A stretch of DNA of 55,473 bases, taken from NCBI GenBank assembly GCA_021806615.1, contig JAJZRB010000007.1, positions 1-55,473 on the forward strand, given 5' to 3'. Below are positions 27,304-35,470 of this stretch, in pieces. Position 1 is the first letter of the stretch. Every line of letters begins with the position of its first letter. The stretch comes from a bacterium (GTDB lineage Bacteria; Patescibacteriota; Patescibacteriia; Patescibacteriales; UBA12465). Under the pieces are notes generated by a model, which worked only from the letters and a program-made list of their open reading frames with translations, made no database searches and was not told where the DNA came from. A program made the position numbers and the translations under genes.

Positions 27304-27711
27304 ATGTTAATGCCAAAGAAAACTAAATGGAGAAAAGATCAGAAGCGCCGTCGGGGCGGGAAAGCGAGCCGTAATCTGAATATCAGCTTCGGCAGCTATG
27401 GCCTGAAGAGCACGACCGCTTGCTGGGTAACTTCGCGTCAGATTGAAGCCGCTCGCCGGGTGATGACCCAATATGTCAAGAAAGGCGGCCAGATCTGGAT
27501 CAGGATCTTTCCGGATAAGCCGGTTACTATCCATGGCGGAGAAATTCCTATGGGTAAAGGCAAGGGCGCGGTTGACCACTATGTCGCCGTTATCAAGCCA
27601 GGCACCGTCATGTTCGAGATGGAAGGAATAAACAAAGAGACAGCTAAGAAGGCGATGGAACTGGCTGGGCATAAATTGCCGGTCAAATGCCAATTTATCA
27701 GCAAAGAATAA
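27304..27711 (+). CDS. rplP: Ribosomal protein uL16
   Basis: 135 residues from MLMPKKTKWRKDQK, the usual uL16 start (ATG 27304; the next ATG at 27310 is the alternative). It has the QIEAARRVMTQYVKKGGQIW and PMGKGKGAVDHYVAVIKPG blocks. It sits near the A site of the 50S. Confidence 0.95.
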   Translation: MLMPKKTKWRKDQKRRRGGKASRNLNISFGSYGLKSTTACWVTSRQIEAARRVMTQYVKKGGQIWIRIFPDKPVTIHGGEIPMGKGKGAVDHYVAVIKPGTVMFEMEGINKETAKKAMELAGHKLPVKCQFISKE

Positions 27712-27719
27712 ATAATCAT

Positions 27720-27905
27720 ATGGATAAAAAAGAATTAAGCGCTAAAAACTCGGCTGAACTCCAGACCTTATTGGCGGCCACTCGGGAAAAATTACGCGAA
27801 TTGCGTTTTAAGGATTCTAATAAGCAATTAAAAAATATCCGGGAGATAAGAGCCACTAAAGAGTTGGTGGCCCAGATTTTAACCTTGTTAAATAAGAAAA
27901 AATAA
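27720..27905 (+). CDS. rpmC: Ribosomal protein uL29
   Basis: 61 residues, two-helix hairpin: MDKKELSAKNSAELQTLLAA, then LRELRFKDSNKQLKNIREIR. The open frame continues back into rplP, so the ATG at 27720, 8 nt after rplP, is the real start. Located near the tunnel exit beside uL23. Confidence 0.94.
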   Translation: MDKKELSAKNSAELQTLLAATREKLRELRFKDSNKQLKNIREIRATKELVAQILTLLNKKK

Positions 27906-27906
27906 T

Positions 27907-28188
27907 ATGGCGAGCTCTAAAGTTATCAAAGACAGCAAAGTATCACCGGCTGCGCCGGCTCTCATCAGCCGCCGTTTTCAGGGGGTTGTCGTGAGCGACC
28001 AGAATGATAAGACGGTCGTTGTCAAGGTGGAAAGCGTTAAGAAACATCCTAAATATCAGAAGCGCTATACGGTCAGCCGCAAGTATAAAGTCCACGATGA
28101 AACTAATCAGTATCATGTCGGCGATAAGGTTACTTTTATAGAATGCCGCCCTTTGAGCCGCGATAAACGCTGGCGAGTAGTCAAATAA
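27907..28188 (+). CDS. rpsQ: Ribosomal protein uS17
   Basis: 93 residues. OB-fold protein of the 30S body: [40 protein letters not shown], then [16 protein letters not shown]. About 20 extra N-terminal residues precede the core. One base after rpmC. Confidence 0.95.
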   Translation: MASSKVIKDSKVSPAAPALISRRFQGVVVSDQNDKTVVVKVESVKKHPKYQKRYTVSRKYKVHDETNQYHVGDKVTFIECRPLSRDKRWRVVK

Positions 28189-28210
28189 GACCCATAAATA
28201 CAATAAATAT

Positions 28211-28585
28211 ATGGTGCAAGTACAAACATATTTAAAAATCGCTGATAATTCCGGCGCCAAAGAGGTGCAATGTATCCGTGTTTTAGGCGGCTACAAGCGT
28301 CGCTATGGACGCGTCGGAGATATTATCGTGGCTGCGGTCAAATCGGCCGTGCCGCATGCGGCTGTCAAGAAAGGCGATGTCGTTAAAGCGGTTATCGTCC
28401 GCACTAAGAAAGAAATCCGCCGCGCCGACGGTTCCTATCTCCGTTTTGATGACAATGCTTGCGTCATTATTGTCGATTTAGAAAAGAAAGATCCGAAAGG
28501 AACCCGTATTTTCGGCCCGGTCGCGCGCGAAGTGCGCCGCGCCGGTTTCGTGAAGATTGCCTCTTTGGCGCCTGAAGTTTTATAA
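28211..28585 (+). CDS. rplN: Ribosomal protein uL14
   Basis: 124 residues. [40 protein letters not shown] and the C-terminal [14 protein letters not shown] are canonical. It forms inter-subunit bridges and is the binding site of the silencing factor RsfS. Confidence 0.97.
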   Translation: MVQVQTYLKIADNSGAKEVQCIRVLGGYKRRYGRVGDIIVAAVKSAVPHAAVKKGDVVKAVIVRTKKEIRRADGSYLRFDDNACVIIVDLEKKDPKGTRIFGPVAREVRRAGFVKIASLAPEVL

Positions 28586-28595
28586 ATCCATCAAT

Positions 28596-28919
28596 ATGCA
28601 TATCAAAAAGAATGACATTGTCAAAATTTTAGCCGGTAAGGATAAAGGCAAGACCGGTAAGGTCCTGCAGATCCTGCCGACGGAAAAAAGGGCCAGCGTT
28701 GAAGGCTTGAATCTGCTTATCAAGCATTTACGCCCGCGCAAAGAAGGCGAACAGGGACAGCGCATAGAATTTCCAGCTTTCGTATCCATATCCAATTTGG
28801 CTCTGGTTTGCCCGAAGTGCGGCAAAGCGACGAGAATCGGAGCAAAGATAGTCAAGACTGAAGGGAAGGCGGACAAGAAATTCAGGGTTTGTAAAAAATG
28901 CCGTGAAATAATTGAGTAA
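28596..28919 (+). CDS. rplX: Ribosomal protein uL24
   Basis: 107 residues from MHIKKNDIVKILAGKDKGKT (KOW motif). The frame is open further upstream into rplN, but the ATG at 28596 is the conserved start. The C-terminal half has two cysteine pairs (CPKCGKATRIG and CKKC) that could bind zinc, as in some bacterial uL24. Confidence 0.95.
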   Translation: MHIKKNDIVKILAGKDKGKTGKVLQILPTEKRASVEGLNLLIKHLRPRKEGEQGQRIEFPAFVSISNLALVCPKCGKATRIGAKIVKTEGKADKKFRVCKKCREIIE

Positions 28920-28934
28920 AGTCATTATATCTAT

Positions 28935-29480
28935 ATGAGATTAAAAGAAAAATATAAAAAGCAAATCGTGCCGAAGATGGAAGAGAAATTCGGTTTTAAG
29001 AATGATATGCTCGTGCCGCAGATCGTCAAGGTAGTCTTGAACGTCGGTTTCGGCAACCATCCGAAGGAAAAGGAATTCATGGCGAGCGTGGAAAAGGGAT
29101 TGACTAAGATTACCGGCCAGAAGCCAGTATTCACTAAGGCCAAGAAATCAATTTCCGCTTTCAAGATCAGGGAAGGGCTGGTTATCGGCGCTAAAGTCAC
29201 TTTGCGAGGCCAGAGAATGTATGACTTTATTGAGAAATTAGTCGACGCGACTTTTCCGCGTGTCCGCGATTTCCGCGGTATCAGCGACAAGGCGGTCGAT
29301 GGCCAGGGCAATCTGACTGTCGGTTTTAAAGATTACGCGGCTTTTCCAGAAGTCCGTTTGGAGGAAGTGGATAATAATTTCGGTTTGGAAATCTCCTTAT
29401 CCACTAATGCCAAAACCCGCGAGGAGGGTTTAGAATTATTCCGCCTCCTCGGGTTTCCATTTAAAAAAGACAGCAAATAA
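28935..29480 (+). CDS. rplE: Ribosomal protein uL5
   Basis: 181 residues. 5S rRNA-binding protein. It has [39 protein letters not shown] and [20 protein letters not shown], then a normal end at FPFKKDSK. Usual order after rplX. Confidence 0.96.
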   Translation: MRLKEKYKKQIVPKMEEKFGFKNDMLVPQIVKVVLNVGFGNHPKEKEFMASVEKGLTKITGQKPVFTKAKKSISAFKIREGLVIGAKVTLRGQRMYDFIEKLVDATFPRVRDFRGISDKAVDGQGNLTVGFKDYAAFPEVRLEEVDNNFGLEISLSTNAKTREEGLELFRLLGFPFKKDSK

Positions 29481-29491
29481 TTTTAATATAT

Positions 29492-29677
29492 ATGGCAAGA
29501 ACTGCATTACTAGTCAAAGCATCAAGAAAACCGAAATTTTCAACGCGGACCATCCGCCGTTGCTGGCGTTGCGGCCGTAACCACGGCTATATGCGCGATT
29601 TCAAATTATGCCGTATCTGTTTCCGGGAACTCGCCGATAATGGAGATTTGCCGGGTATCCGCAAGTCTAGCTGGTAA
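29492..29677 (+). CDS. rpsN: Ribosomal protein uS14, zinc-binding short type
   Basis: 61 residues. The zinc form with [20 protein letters not shown] (two C-x2-C pairs) and the end LPGIRKSSW. This is the short type Z paralog, which does not need replacement under zinc plenty. Confidence 0.97.
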   Translation: MARTALLVKASRKPKFSTRTIRRCWRCGRNHGYMRDFKLCRICFRELADNGDLPGIRKSSW

Positions 29678-29704
29678 ACATATAAATTAAGAAACAAGAA
29701 AAAT

Positions 29705-30115
29705 ATGATGGATCCCATCGCAGACATGTTCACAAGAATTAGAAACGCTTCCGCGGTCAGGAAGACGGAGATCGTTTTGCCGCTCAGCAAATTGAAATAC
29801 GAAATCGCCAAGATTTTGGAAACGGAAGGCTGGGTGAAAAAAGTCTCTATCAATCCAGGCGGCCTGAAGGGCCGGCACAGCAGCTTTGACGAACTGAATA
29901 TCCAGCTGAAATACCGCAAGAACGGCAAGCCGCAGATAGCGAGCATAAAAAGGATCAGCCGTCCCGGCTTGAAGATTTATGTTGGACATGATGAAATGCC
30001 GACGGTTCTGAATAATTTCGGCATCGCCATAATTTCCACTTCTCGCGGACTGATGACTAATAAGCAGGCGAAGAAGGAAAAGATCGGCGGCGAAGTCCTG
30101 GGAGAGATATTCTAA
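29705..30115 (+). CDS. rpsH: Ribosomal protein uS8
   Basis: 136 residues. MMDPIADMFTRIRNASAVRK at the N-terminus (the second Met at 29708 could be the start), then RISRPGLKIYVGHDEMPTV and the C-terminal GIAIISTSRGLMTNKQAKK. In E. coli it represses the spc operon. Confidence 0.96.
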   Translation: MMDPIADMFTRIRNASAVRKTEIVLPLSKLKYEIAKILETEGWVKKVSINPGGLKGRHSSFDELNIQLKYRKNGKPQIASIKRISRPGLKIYVGHDEMPTVLNNFGIAIISTSRGLMTNKQAKKEKIGGEVLGEIF

Positions 30116-30138
30116 ATTATCTTTAAGCATTACACTAT

Positions 30139-30684
30139 ATGTCACGTTTAGGAAAACTGCCAATTAAATTCAATCCTCCGGTCCAGGTTACTCTGAGCGC
30201 CAAGGAACTAGTTTGCAAAGGTCCGAAAGGAGAACTGCGCTTAGCGCTCAGCCCTCTTGTGGAGATCAAAGTAGAGAACAATGAGATCCAGGTATCGCTC
30301 CGGGACAAATCAGCCAAGAACGCCAGCGCGGTTTGGGGTTTGATGTGGAGCCTGATCCGCAATATGGTGGAAGGAGTGACGAGCGGCTTTATTCGTAAAT
30401 TGGAAATAAACGGCGTCGGATATCGCGCCGCGGTCGCTGGCGATAAATTGAATATGAGCTTGGGCTTTTCTCATCCGATCGTCTTTCCGTTACCTAAAGG
30501 CGTCTCGGCCAGCGTGGCCGCTAATGTCATCAGTCTAGAGAGTGCCGACAAAGCTCTTTTGGGGGAAACGGCCGCCCAGATACGAAAATTGCGCAAGCCG
30601 GAGCCTTATAAAGGAAAAGGCGTCAAATATGCCGAAGAAGTTATCAGGCGGAAAGCGGGTAAAGCGGCCGCCAAGAGCAAATAA
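30139..30684 (+). CDS. rplF: Ribosomal protein uL6
   Basis: 181 residues, two repeats of one fold. MSRLGKLPIKF at the start, NMVEGVTSGFIRKLEINGVG in the middle, and the conserved end PEPYKGKGVKYAEEVIRRKA. Binds near the sarcin-ricin loop. Confidence 0.96.
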   Translation: MSRLGKLPIKFNPPVQVTLSAKELVCKGPKGELRLALSPLVEIKVENNEIQVSLRDKSAKNASAVWGLMWSLIRNMVEGVTSGFIRKLEINGVGYRAAVAGDKLNMSLGFSHPIVFPLPKGVSASVAANVISLESADKALLGETAAQIRKLRKPEPYKGKGVKYAEEVIRRKAGKAAAKSK

Positions 30685-30711
30685 TTCTTGACTTACAAGT
30701 ATTTAAATAAT

Positions 30712-31062
30712 ATGGATAAAATAAAAGCAAAAAATCTAAGACAGGGGCGCCGCCATGCCCGCGTGCGCGCTAAAGTCTCCGGACAGGCAGAACGTCCCCG
30801 TCTCAGCGTTTTCCGTTCTAATAGAGGTATGTTCTTACAGCTGATCGATGATGTAAGCGGCCAGACTTTGGCCAGCGCCAGCTTGAAGGAGATTAAGGCG
30901 GCGAATAAGACGGAATCTGGAAAAGAATTAGGAAAACTCATTGCCCAGAAAGCCAAAGCGAAAAAGATAAGCCAAGCTGTTTTTGACCGCGGTTTTTATA
31001 AATATCACGGTCGCGTAAAAGCGGCCGCTGAAGGAGCCCGCGAAGGCGGTCTGAAATTTTAA
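30712..31062 (+). CDS. rplR: Ribosomal protein uL18
   Basis: 116 residues from the ATG at 30712 ([20 protein letters not shown]); a TTG at 30688 is not needed. [20 protein letters not shown] and the C-terminal [20 protein letters not shown] are canonical. Binds 5S rRNA. Confidence 0.95.
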   Translation: MDKIKAKNLRQGRRHARVRAKVSGQAERPRLSVFRSNRGMFLQLIDDVSGQTLASASLKEIKAANKTESGKELGKLIAQKAKAKKISQAVFDRGFYKYHGRVKAAAEGAREGGLKF

Positions 31063-31092
31063 ATTAATTTTTTTGGCATTAGCAATTATTAT

Positions 31093-31773
31093 ATGGAAGA
31101 CAAAAAATTAACCAACGAAGATAAACCGAAAGAAACTGCGACTGGAGCCGGCGAGACGGTAGCCCGCGATGTTTACGGCAATCAGGCCGGTAAGCGAGGC
31201 GGAGCGCGCGATGGCGGCCGAGGCCGCAAAGGTTTCAGCCGCGATAATCGTCCGAAGGATGAAATGGAGCAGCGTATTTTGGAGGTCGCCAGGGTTACCC
31301 GTGTCATGGCCGGCGGCAAAAGGATGAATTTTCGCGCTTGCGTGGTTATCGGAGATAAGAAGGGAAATGTCGGCGTCGGCCTGGGCAAGGGTGCGGACGT
31401 GACGATGGCTGTCAATAAGGCGGTTAATCGTGCCAAAAAAGCCATGATCAACGTGCCGATGGTCAAAGAAACTATCCCGCACGCCGTTACCCATAAAATG
31501 GGCGCGGCGCGGATCATCTTAAAACCGGCTAAGCAAGGACGCGGCGTCATCGCTGGCGGCGTGACCAGGGCTATTCTGGAAATGGCCGGTGTCAAGAATG
31601 TGACCAGCAAGACTTTGGGTTCCAAGAATAAGATAAATAATGCCCGCTGTACCATAGAAGCCTTAGATAGCCTGCATCGGAATGAGAATTCGGAGCTTCC
31701 CCAGGCGGCTAAGGGTAAGAAAGCGGAAACTAAATCCGAGCCTAAAGCGGAAACGACCGAAGGCAAAAAATAA
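31093..31773 (+). CDS. rpsE: Ribosomal protein uS5 with extensions at both ends
   Basis: 226 residues against about 165. The core runs from near residue 55 (MEQRILEVARVTRVMAGGKR) to about 195 and contains GVGLGKGADVTMAVNKA and the AARIILKPAKQGRGVIAGG block. Residues 1-54 are polar then Gly/Arg-rich (RGGARDGGRGRKGF), and the last 30 are Lys/Glu-rich. It is followed directly by rplO; rpmD, which usually separates them, is absent. Confidence 0.95.
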   Translation: MEDKKLTNEDKPKETATGAGETVARDVYGNQAGKRGGARDGGRGRKGFSRDNRPKDEMEQRILEVARVTRVMAGGKRMNFRACVVIGDKKGNVGVGLGKGADVTMAVNKAVNRAKKAMINVPMVKETIPHAVTHKMGAARIILKPAKQGRGVIAGGVTRAILEMAGVKNVTSKTLGSKNKINNARCTIEALDSLHRNENSELPQAAKGKKAETKSEPKAETTEGKK

Positions 31774-31795
31774 ATAATAAGGAAAAATCAATCAT

Positions 31796-32209
31796 ATGCT
31801 ATCACTTCATACCATAGCTTCGGCTAAAGGCCGGGCCAAGAAGAATAAACGAGTTGGTCGCGGCAATGCCTCCGGACACGGTACTTATAGCACGCGCGGC
31901 TTGAAAGGACAGAAATCACGTTCGGGCGTTTCCGGCTTGAAGCGTTTAGGCTTGAAGAAACAGCTGCTGCAGATCCCGAAAGCGCGCGGTTTTAAATCGC
32001 TCAAGCCGAAAAACCAGGTCGTGAGTGTCAAAGCGCTAAATAATAATTTCCAAGATAATGATATCGTGAATCCGGCCTCTTTGATGGCTAAGAAGCTGAT
32101 CGCCTCCCTGTCTCAGCCCGTAAAGATCTTAGGTAAGGAAAAATTGACGGTCAAGGTAAAATTTGAGAATATTAAGATGAGCGCCGGCGTGGAGAAACAG
32201 TTAAATTAA
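31796..32209 (+). CDS. rplO: Ribosomal protein uL15
   Basis: 137 residues. MLSLHTIASAKGRAKKNKRV, then RGNASGHGTYSTRGLKGQKS with the glycine-rich RNA-binding stretch, ending in a short C-terminal domain. 22 nt after rpsE and 4 nt before secY, so uL30 has been lost cleanly. Confidence 0.95.
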   Translation: MLSLHTIASAKGRAKKNKRVGRGNASGHGTYSTRGLKGQKSRSGVSGLKRLGLKKQLLQIPKARGFKSLKPKNQVVSVKALNNNFQDNDIVNPASLMAKKLIASLSQPVKILGKEKLTVKVKFENIKMSAGVEKQLN

Positions 32210-32213
32210 TTTT

Positions 32214-33485
32214 ATGCTGGATAAATTAGAACAAATTTGGAAGGCTAAAGATTTACGGAACAATATCCTATTCGTCCTGGCGATGCTGGTTATTTTCCGT
32301 TTAGTCGCTCACATTCCGGTGCCGGGAGTGAATACCGTCGCTTTAAAGAATTTATTCGCTTCTAACCAGATCCTCGGCCTTTTGAATCTCTTCTCAGGCG
32401 GCGGCATGCAGAATTTTTCTTTAGTCATGATGGGCGTCGCCCCTTACATCACTTCCTCTATTATTTTCCAGCTTTTAGGCATGATTGTCCCGAGCATCGA
32501 AGAGATGCAGAAAGAAGAATCCGGACGTCAGAAAATAAATATGTGGACTCGCTGGCTGACCGTGCCTTTGGCCGCTTTTCAGGCTTATGGCATGATTACT
32601 CTCTTGCGCCGCGGTTCCGCCGGCATCTTAGGCGATATTACGCCCTTTAATTTTTTTGTCATGATCGTGACGATTACGGCCGGCTCTATTTTCTTGATGT
32701 GGATAGGCGAGCTTATCACTGAAAAGAATGTCGGCAATGGCATCTCTCTCCTCATCTTCGCCGGTATCGTCGCCGTCCTGCCTACGGCTATACAGCGTAT
32801 TTTCATTACTTTTGATCAGACCCAGCTGTTCATGCTGATCGGCTTTGTCGTCATCGGTCTCATTACGGTCGTCGGCGTCGTCATCATCAACGAGGGGCAG
32901 CGCAATATCCCGGTGCAATATGCCCGGCAAGTCCGCGGGAACCGCACTTTCGGCGGGACCAGCACCCACTTGCCCCTGAGAGTCAATATGGCGGGAGTCA
33001 TTCCTATTATTTTCGCTATTTCTGTCGTCTTATTCCCGTCAATGATCGCCCAGTTCTTGATCCACGCTAAAACGGCCTGGGTGGCGCAGGCGGCGCAAGA
33101 GACGATCAACCTCTTTAATGACCAGCTGTTTTACGGCATAGTCTACTTTATCCTAGTGTTCGCTTTCACTTATTTTTATACCGAAGTTATTTTCCATCCG
33201 GCGCAGGTCGCGGAGAATCTGCAGAAGCAAGGCGGCTTTATCCCCGGCATCCGGCCGGGCAAGAATACGAGCGACTATCTGTCGGCCACGACCCATAAGA
33301 TCATCCTGGTCGGCGCTTTATTCTTAGGCTTGATCGCTGTTTTGCCTTTGGTTATGCGCTACTTTACCGGCATCCAATCTTTATCGGTTGGCGGAACGAG
33401 CCTCCTCATCGTCGTTTCTGTCGTTATTGAAACGGTGAAGCAGATAGAATCCCAGCTTACCATGCGCGAATACGACGGGCTTTAA
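32214..33485 (+). CDS. secY: Protein translocase subunit SecY
   Basis: 423 residues, ten predicted membrane helices. Central channel of the Sec translocase. It has VAHIPVPGVNTVALKNLF near the start, the plug region MQNFSLVMMGVAPYITSSII, and a cytoplasmic loop IRPGKNTSDYL late in the protein. The spc operon ends here with a strong terminator; adk, which usually follows secY together with map, is not in the window. Confidence 0.97.
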   Translation: MLDKLEQIWKAKDLRNNILFVLAMLVIFRLVAHIPVPGVNTVALKNLFASNQILGLLNLFSGGGMQNFSLVMMGVAPYITSSIIFQLLGMIVPSIEEMQKEESGRQKINMWTRWLTVPLAAFQAYGMITLLRRGSAGILGDITPFNFFVMIVTITAGSIFLMWIGELITEKNVGNGISLLIFAGIVAVLPTAIQRIFITFDQTQLFMLIGFVVIGLITVVGVVIINEGQRNIPVQYARQVRGNRTFGGTSTHLPLRVNMAGVIPIIFAISVVLFPSMIAQFLIHAKTAWVAQAAQETINLFNDQLFYGIVYFILVFAFTYFYTEVIFHPAQVAENLQKQGGFIPGIRPGKNTSDYLSATTHKIILVGALFLGLIAVLPLVMRYFTGIQSLSVGGTSLLIVVSVVIETVKQIESQLTMREYDGL

Positions 33486-33510
33486 TCAATCATTTCCAGA
33501 TAAAATTACG

Positions 33511-33537
33511 AGGCCGGTTTTAAAACCGGCCTTTTTT
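33511..33537 (+). terminator. Terminator of the spc operon
   Basis: AGGCCGGTTTT (33511-33521) and AAAACCGGCCT (33522-33532) form a perfect palindrome followed by TTTTTT, 26 nt after secY. Confidence 0.92.
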
Positions 33538-33538
33538 G

Positions 33539-33547
33539 TGGTATAAT
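33539..33547 (+). promoter_or_regulatory. Extended -10 promoter after the spc terminator
   Basis: TGGTATAAT: extended -10 with perfect TATAAT (33542-33547), two bases after the terminator T run; start near 33554, 35 nt before the next ATG. Confidence 0.65.
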
Positions 33548-33588
33548 GTAAGAAAGAATCAAAAATATTATTTTTTATCCCTAAATAT

Positions 33589-33891
33589 ATGGATTTAAAA
33601 GACGTGACCAAGAATATGACTAGCCAGGATAATTATCGCTTGAGCCAGCGGATGGAAGAGATGATGCGGACTAACCCCGGCTATAAGAATTTAAGCGAGT
33701 CTAACCGGGAACTTATCTTTAAGATAATCAAGAAATATCAGGAAAAGATCCGCCACGGCCTGAAACCGTCCTATTCTACCATCAAAGAGGATAAATATCA
33801 TTTATATCAAAACCGCTTCCAGCTCGGCTTGTCTCCGACCGACTTAGAGCAGATTAATGGCTTATTAGACAGTTTTAAAGATTATTCATAA
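33589..33891 (+). CDS. Uncharacterised small basic protein
   Basis: 100 residues, predicted mostly helical, no membrane segment. It contains SQRMEEMMRTNPGYKNLSES and a helix ELIFKIIKKYQEKIRHGLK. I do not recognise a family. It is first in a unit that starts after the spc terminator; the next gene, also unknown, begins 8 nt later, so the two probably act together or are at least co-transcribed. Confidence 0.65.
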   Translation: MDLKDVTKNMTSQDNYRLSQRMEEMMRTNPGYKNLSESNRELIFKIIKKYQEKIRHGLKPSYSTIKEDKYHLYQNRFQLGLSPTDLEQINGLLDSFKDYS

Positions 33892-33899
33892 AATTATAT

Positions 33900-34523
33900 A
33901 TGGGTTTAAATATCTTGCCGAAAGCGGGTATTGGCTTCAAAGCTAAATCCGGTATCGGGAATTTCAAGACTAAATTGGATAAGCTGACCCGCTATCAAGG
34001 CGGCGAATTCGGCATGCTGCGCAATAATCGGCAGGCGATAGACGCGGCAATAGCTAAACGGGCGGAAACTATCAGGATAAAAGGAGGCCTAGATCGGATG
34101 CAGCGTAAGAGCGCTCTTCTGGAAATAATGAAGAATGATAAGAGTTTGACTAAGGCCGATAAGTATAAGGTCAAAGAATTATTGCAGTATTATTCTCGGG
34201 ATAAGAAAGCGCCGGCTCCGGCCAAAAAACCGGTCATAGATATTGAACGCGATGAGGCGGAAATAATGCCTAATCGTCCAGATTTTTCTCATGAAAGTAA
34301 TCCGAATTTCTTCCGGGAGCAGAACCCCTTGCGCCGCGGCGAAGCCGTCAGAGATTCCCTTAACTATCAGCATATGTCCAGATTAGGCCCGGGAGAAACG
34401 GCTAGTAAATTGCAGAAAGCGAGCTTCGCTAAATTGCAGAAGAGCTCTAATAATCTCGGACGGCCAGCCGGTTTAAGGCCGCCGGGCGCGAGCGGATCGG
34501 ATCTGTTCAGATCCCTTAAATAA
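33900..34523 (+). CDS. Uncharacterised basic protein, partly disordered
   Basis: 207 residues. Residues 1-110 are basic and helical (LGxxxxAKSGIGNFK-type start, then DRMQRKSALLEIMKNDKSLT and a KADKYKVKELLQYYS helix). The remainder is Pro, Ala, Asn and Ser rich and probably unstructured (KAPAPAKKP; GRPAGLRPPGASGSDLF). No membrane helix and no family recognised. Pairs with the preceding 100-residue gene. Confidence 0.62.
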   Translation: MGLNILPKAGIGFKAKSGIGNFKTKLDKLTRYQGGEFGMLRNNRQAIDAAIAKRAETIRIKGGLDRMQRKSALLEIMKNDKSLTKADKYKVKELLQYYSRDKKAPAPAKKPVIDIERDEAEIMPNRPDFSHESNPNFFREQNPLRRGEAVRDSLNYQHMSRLGPGETASKLQKASFAKLQKSSNNLGRPAGLRPPGASGSDLFRSLK

Positions 34524-34541
34524 TCCCATTTATATATCCCT

Positions 34542-35465
34542 ATGTTTTGGAACCTATTAGTCGTCATTTTGGGGCTTTCTCTCTTTGAGATAATAAGCAG
34601 CGTAGATAATGCGGTCGTCAACGCCCATGTCCTGAAGACTTTACCGGAAAAATACCGGAAGATTTTTTTATTTTGGGGCCTGTTATTCGCGGTTTTCGTC
34701 GTCCGCGGCGCTTTGCCGTTCTTAATCGTCTGGATAGCTAATCCGGATTTATCCGTCATCCAGGTCATTACCTCTACTTTTTCCGGCAGTCCGGAAATCA
34801 CCAAATATATCGAGCAGTCCAAGCCGCTTTTATTATTAGGCGGCGGCATTTATCTATTTTTCGTATTCTTGTCCTGGCTGTTCTTAGAAGAGAAGAAATA
34901 TGCTTTCTTGGTGGAAGGATTCATCCACCGCCAAGGCGTCTGGTTCTATGCTATCGCTTCGCTTCTGACGACGGTTATCGTTTATTTTTCTCTGGCGCGT
35001 AATCCGATCTTGGCTCTCGCGGCGACGATCGGCGTCTCCGCTTTCTTTATTACCGATGGCTTCAAGAAGAATTCAGAAGAAAAAGAAAAACAGCTTTTAA
35101 GCTCTAATATGAGCGCTTGGAGCAAGATCCTGTATCTGGAAATCCTGGACGCCTCCTTTTCCATAGATGGCGTCATCGGCGCTTTCGCCTTCACTATCAG
35201 CGTTCCGCTTATTATCCTCGGTAACGGTTTGGGCGCTTTCGTCGTCAGAGAGCTGACCATCAGGGGGATCGATTTGATAAGCCGTTTCGCTTATTTGAAG
35301 AATGGGGCCATGTATGCTATCGGTTTTCTCGGATTCTTGATGATTTTAGAAAGCTTCGGCCAAGAATTTCCGTTTTGGCTGGCGCCGCTTAATACCTTCC
35401 TGCTCCTCGGCATCTTTTTATTCTTATCGTTCAAAGAATCTCGGGAACTTAAAGCTTCGGCTTGA
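34542..35465 (+). CDS. TerC/DUF475-family integral membrane protein
   Basis: 307 residues with about eight membrane helices. Acidic residues lie inside helices in two related motifs, EIISSVDNAVVNA near residue 15 and LDASFSIDGVIGAFAF near 205, the internal repeat typical of TerC-like proteins. Members have been linked to metal (manganese, calcium) efflux, but the DUF475 branch has no firm function. Its TGA stop ends 5 nt before the map ATG. Confidence 0.82.
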   Translation: MFWNLLVVILGLSLFEIISSVDNAVVNAHVLKTLPEKYRKIFLFWGLLFAVFVVRGALPFLIVWIANPDLSVIQVITSTFSGSPEITKYIEQSKPLLLLGGGIYLFFVFLSWLFLEEKKYAFLVEGFIHRQGVWFYAIASLLTTVIVYFSLARNPILALAATIGVSAFFITDGFKKNSEEKEKQLLSSNMSAWSKILYLEILDASFSIDGVIGAFAFTISVPLIILGNGLGAFVVRELTIRGIDLISRFAYLKNGAMYAIGFLGFLMILESFGQEFPFWLAPLNTFLLLGIFLFLSFKESRELKASA

Positions 35466-35470
35466 ATATT

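Noticed and set aside
28557-28595. Longer rplX start at 28557
   Set aside because: It lies inside rplN; the conserved MHIKKND start at 28596 is preferred.
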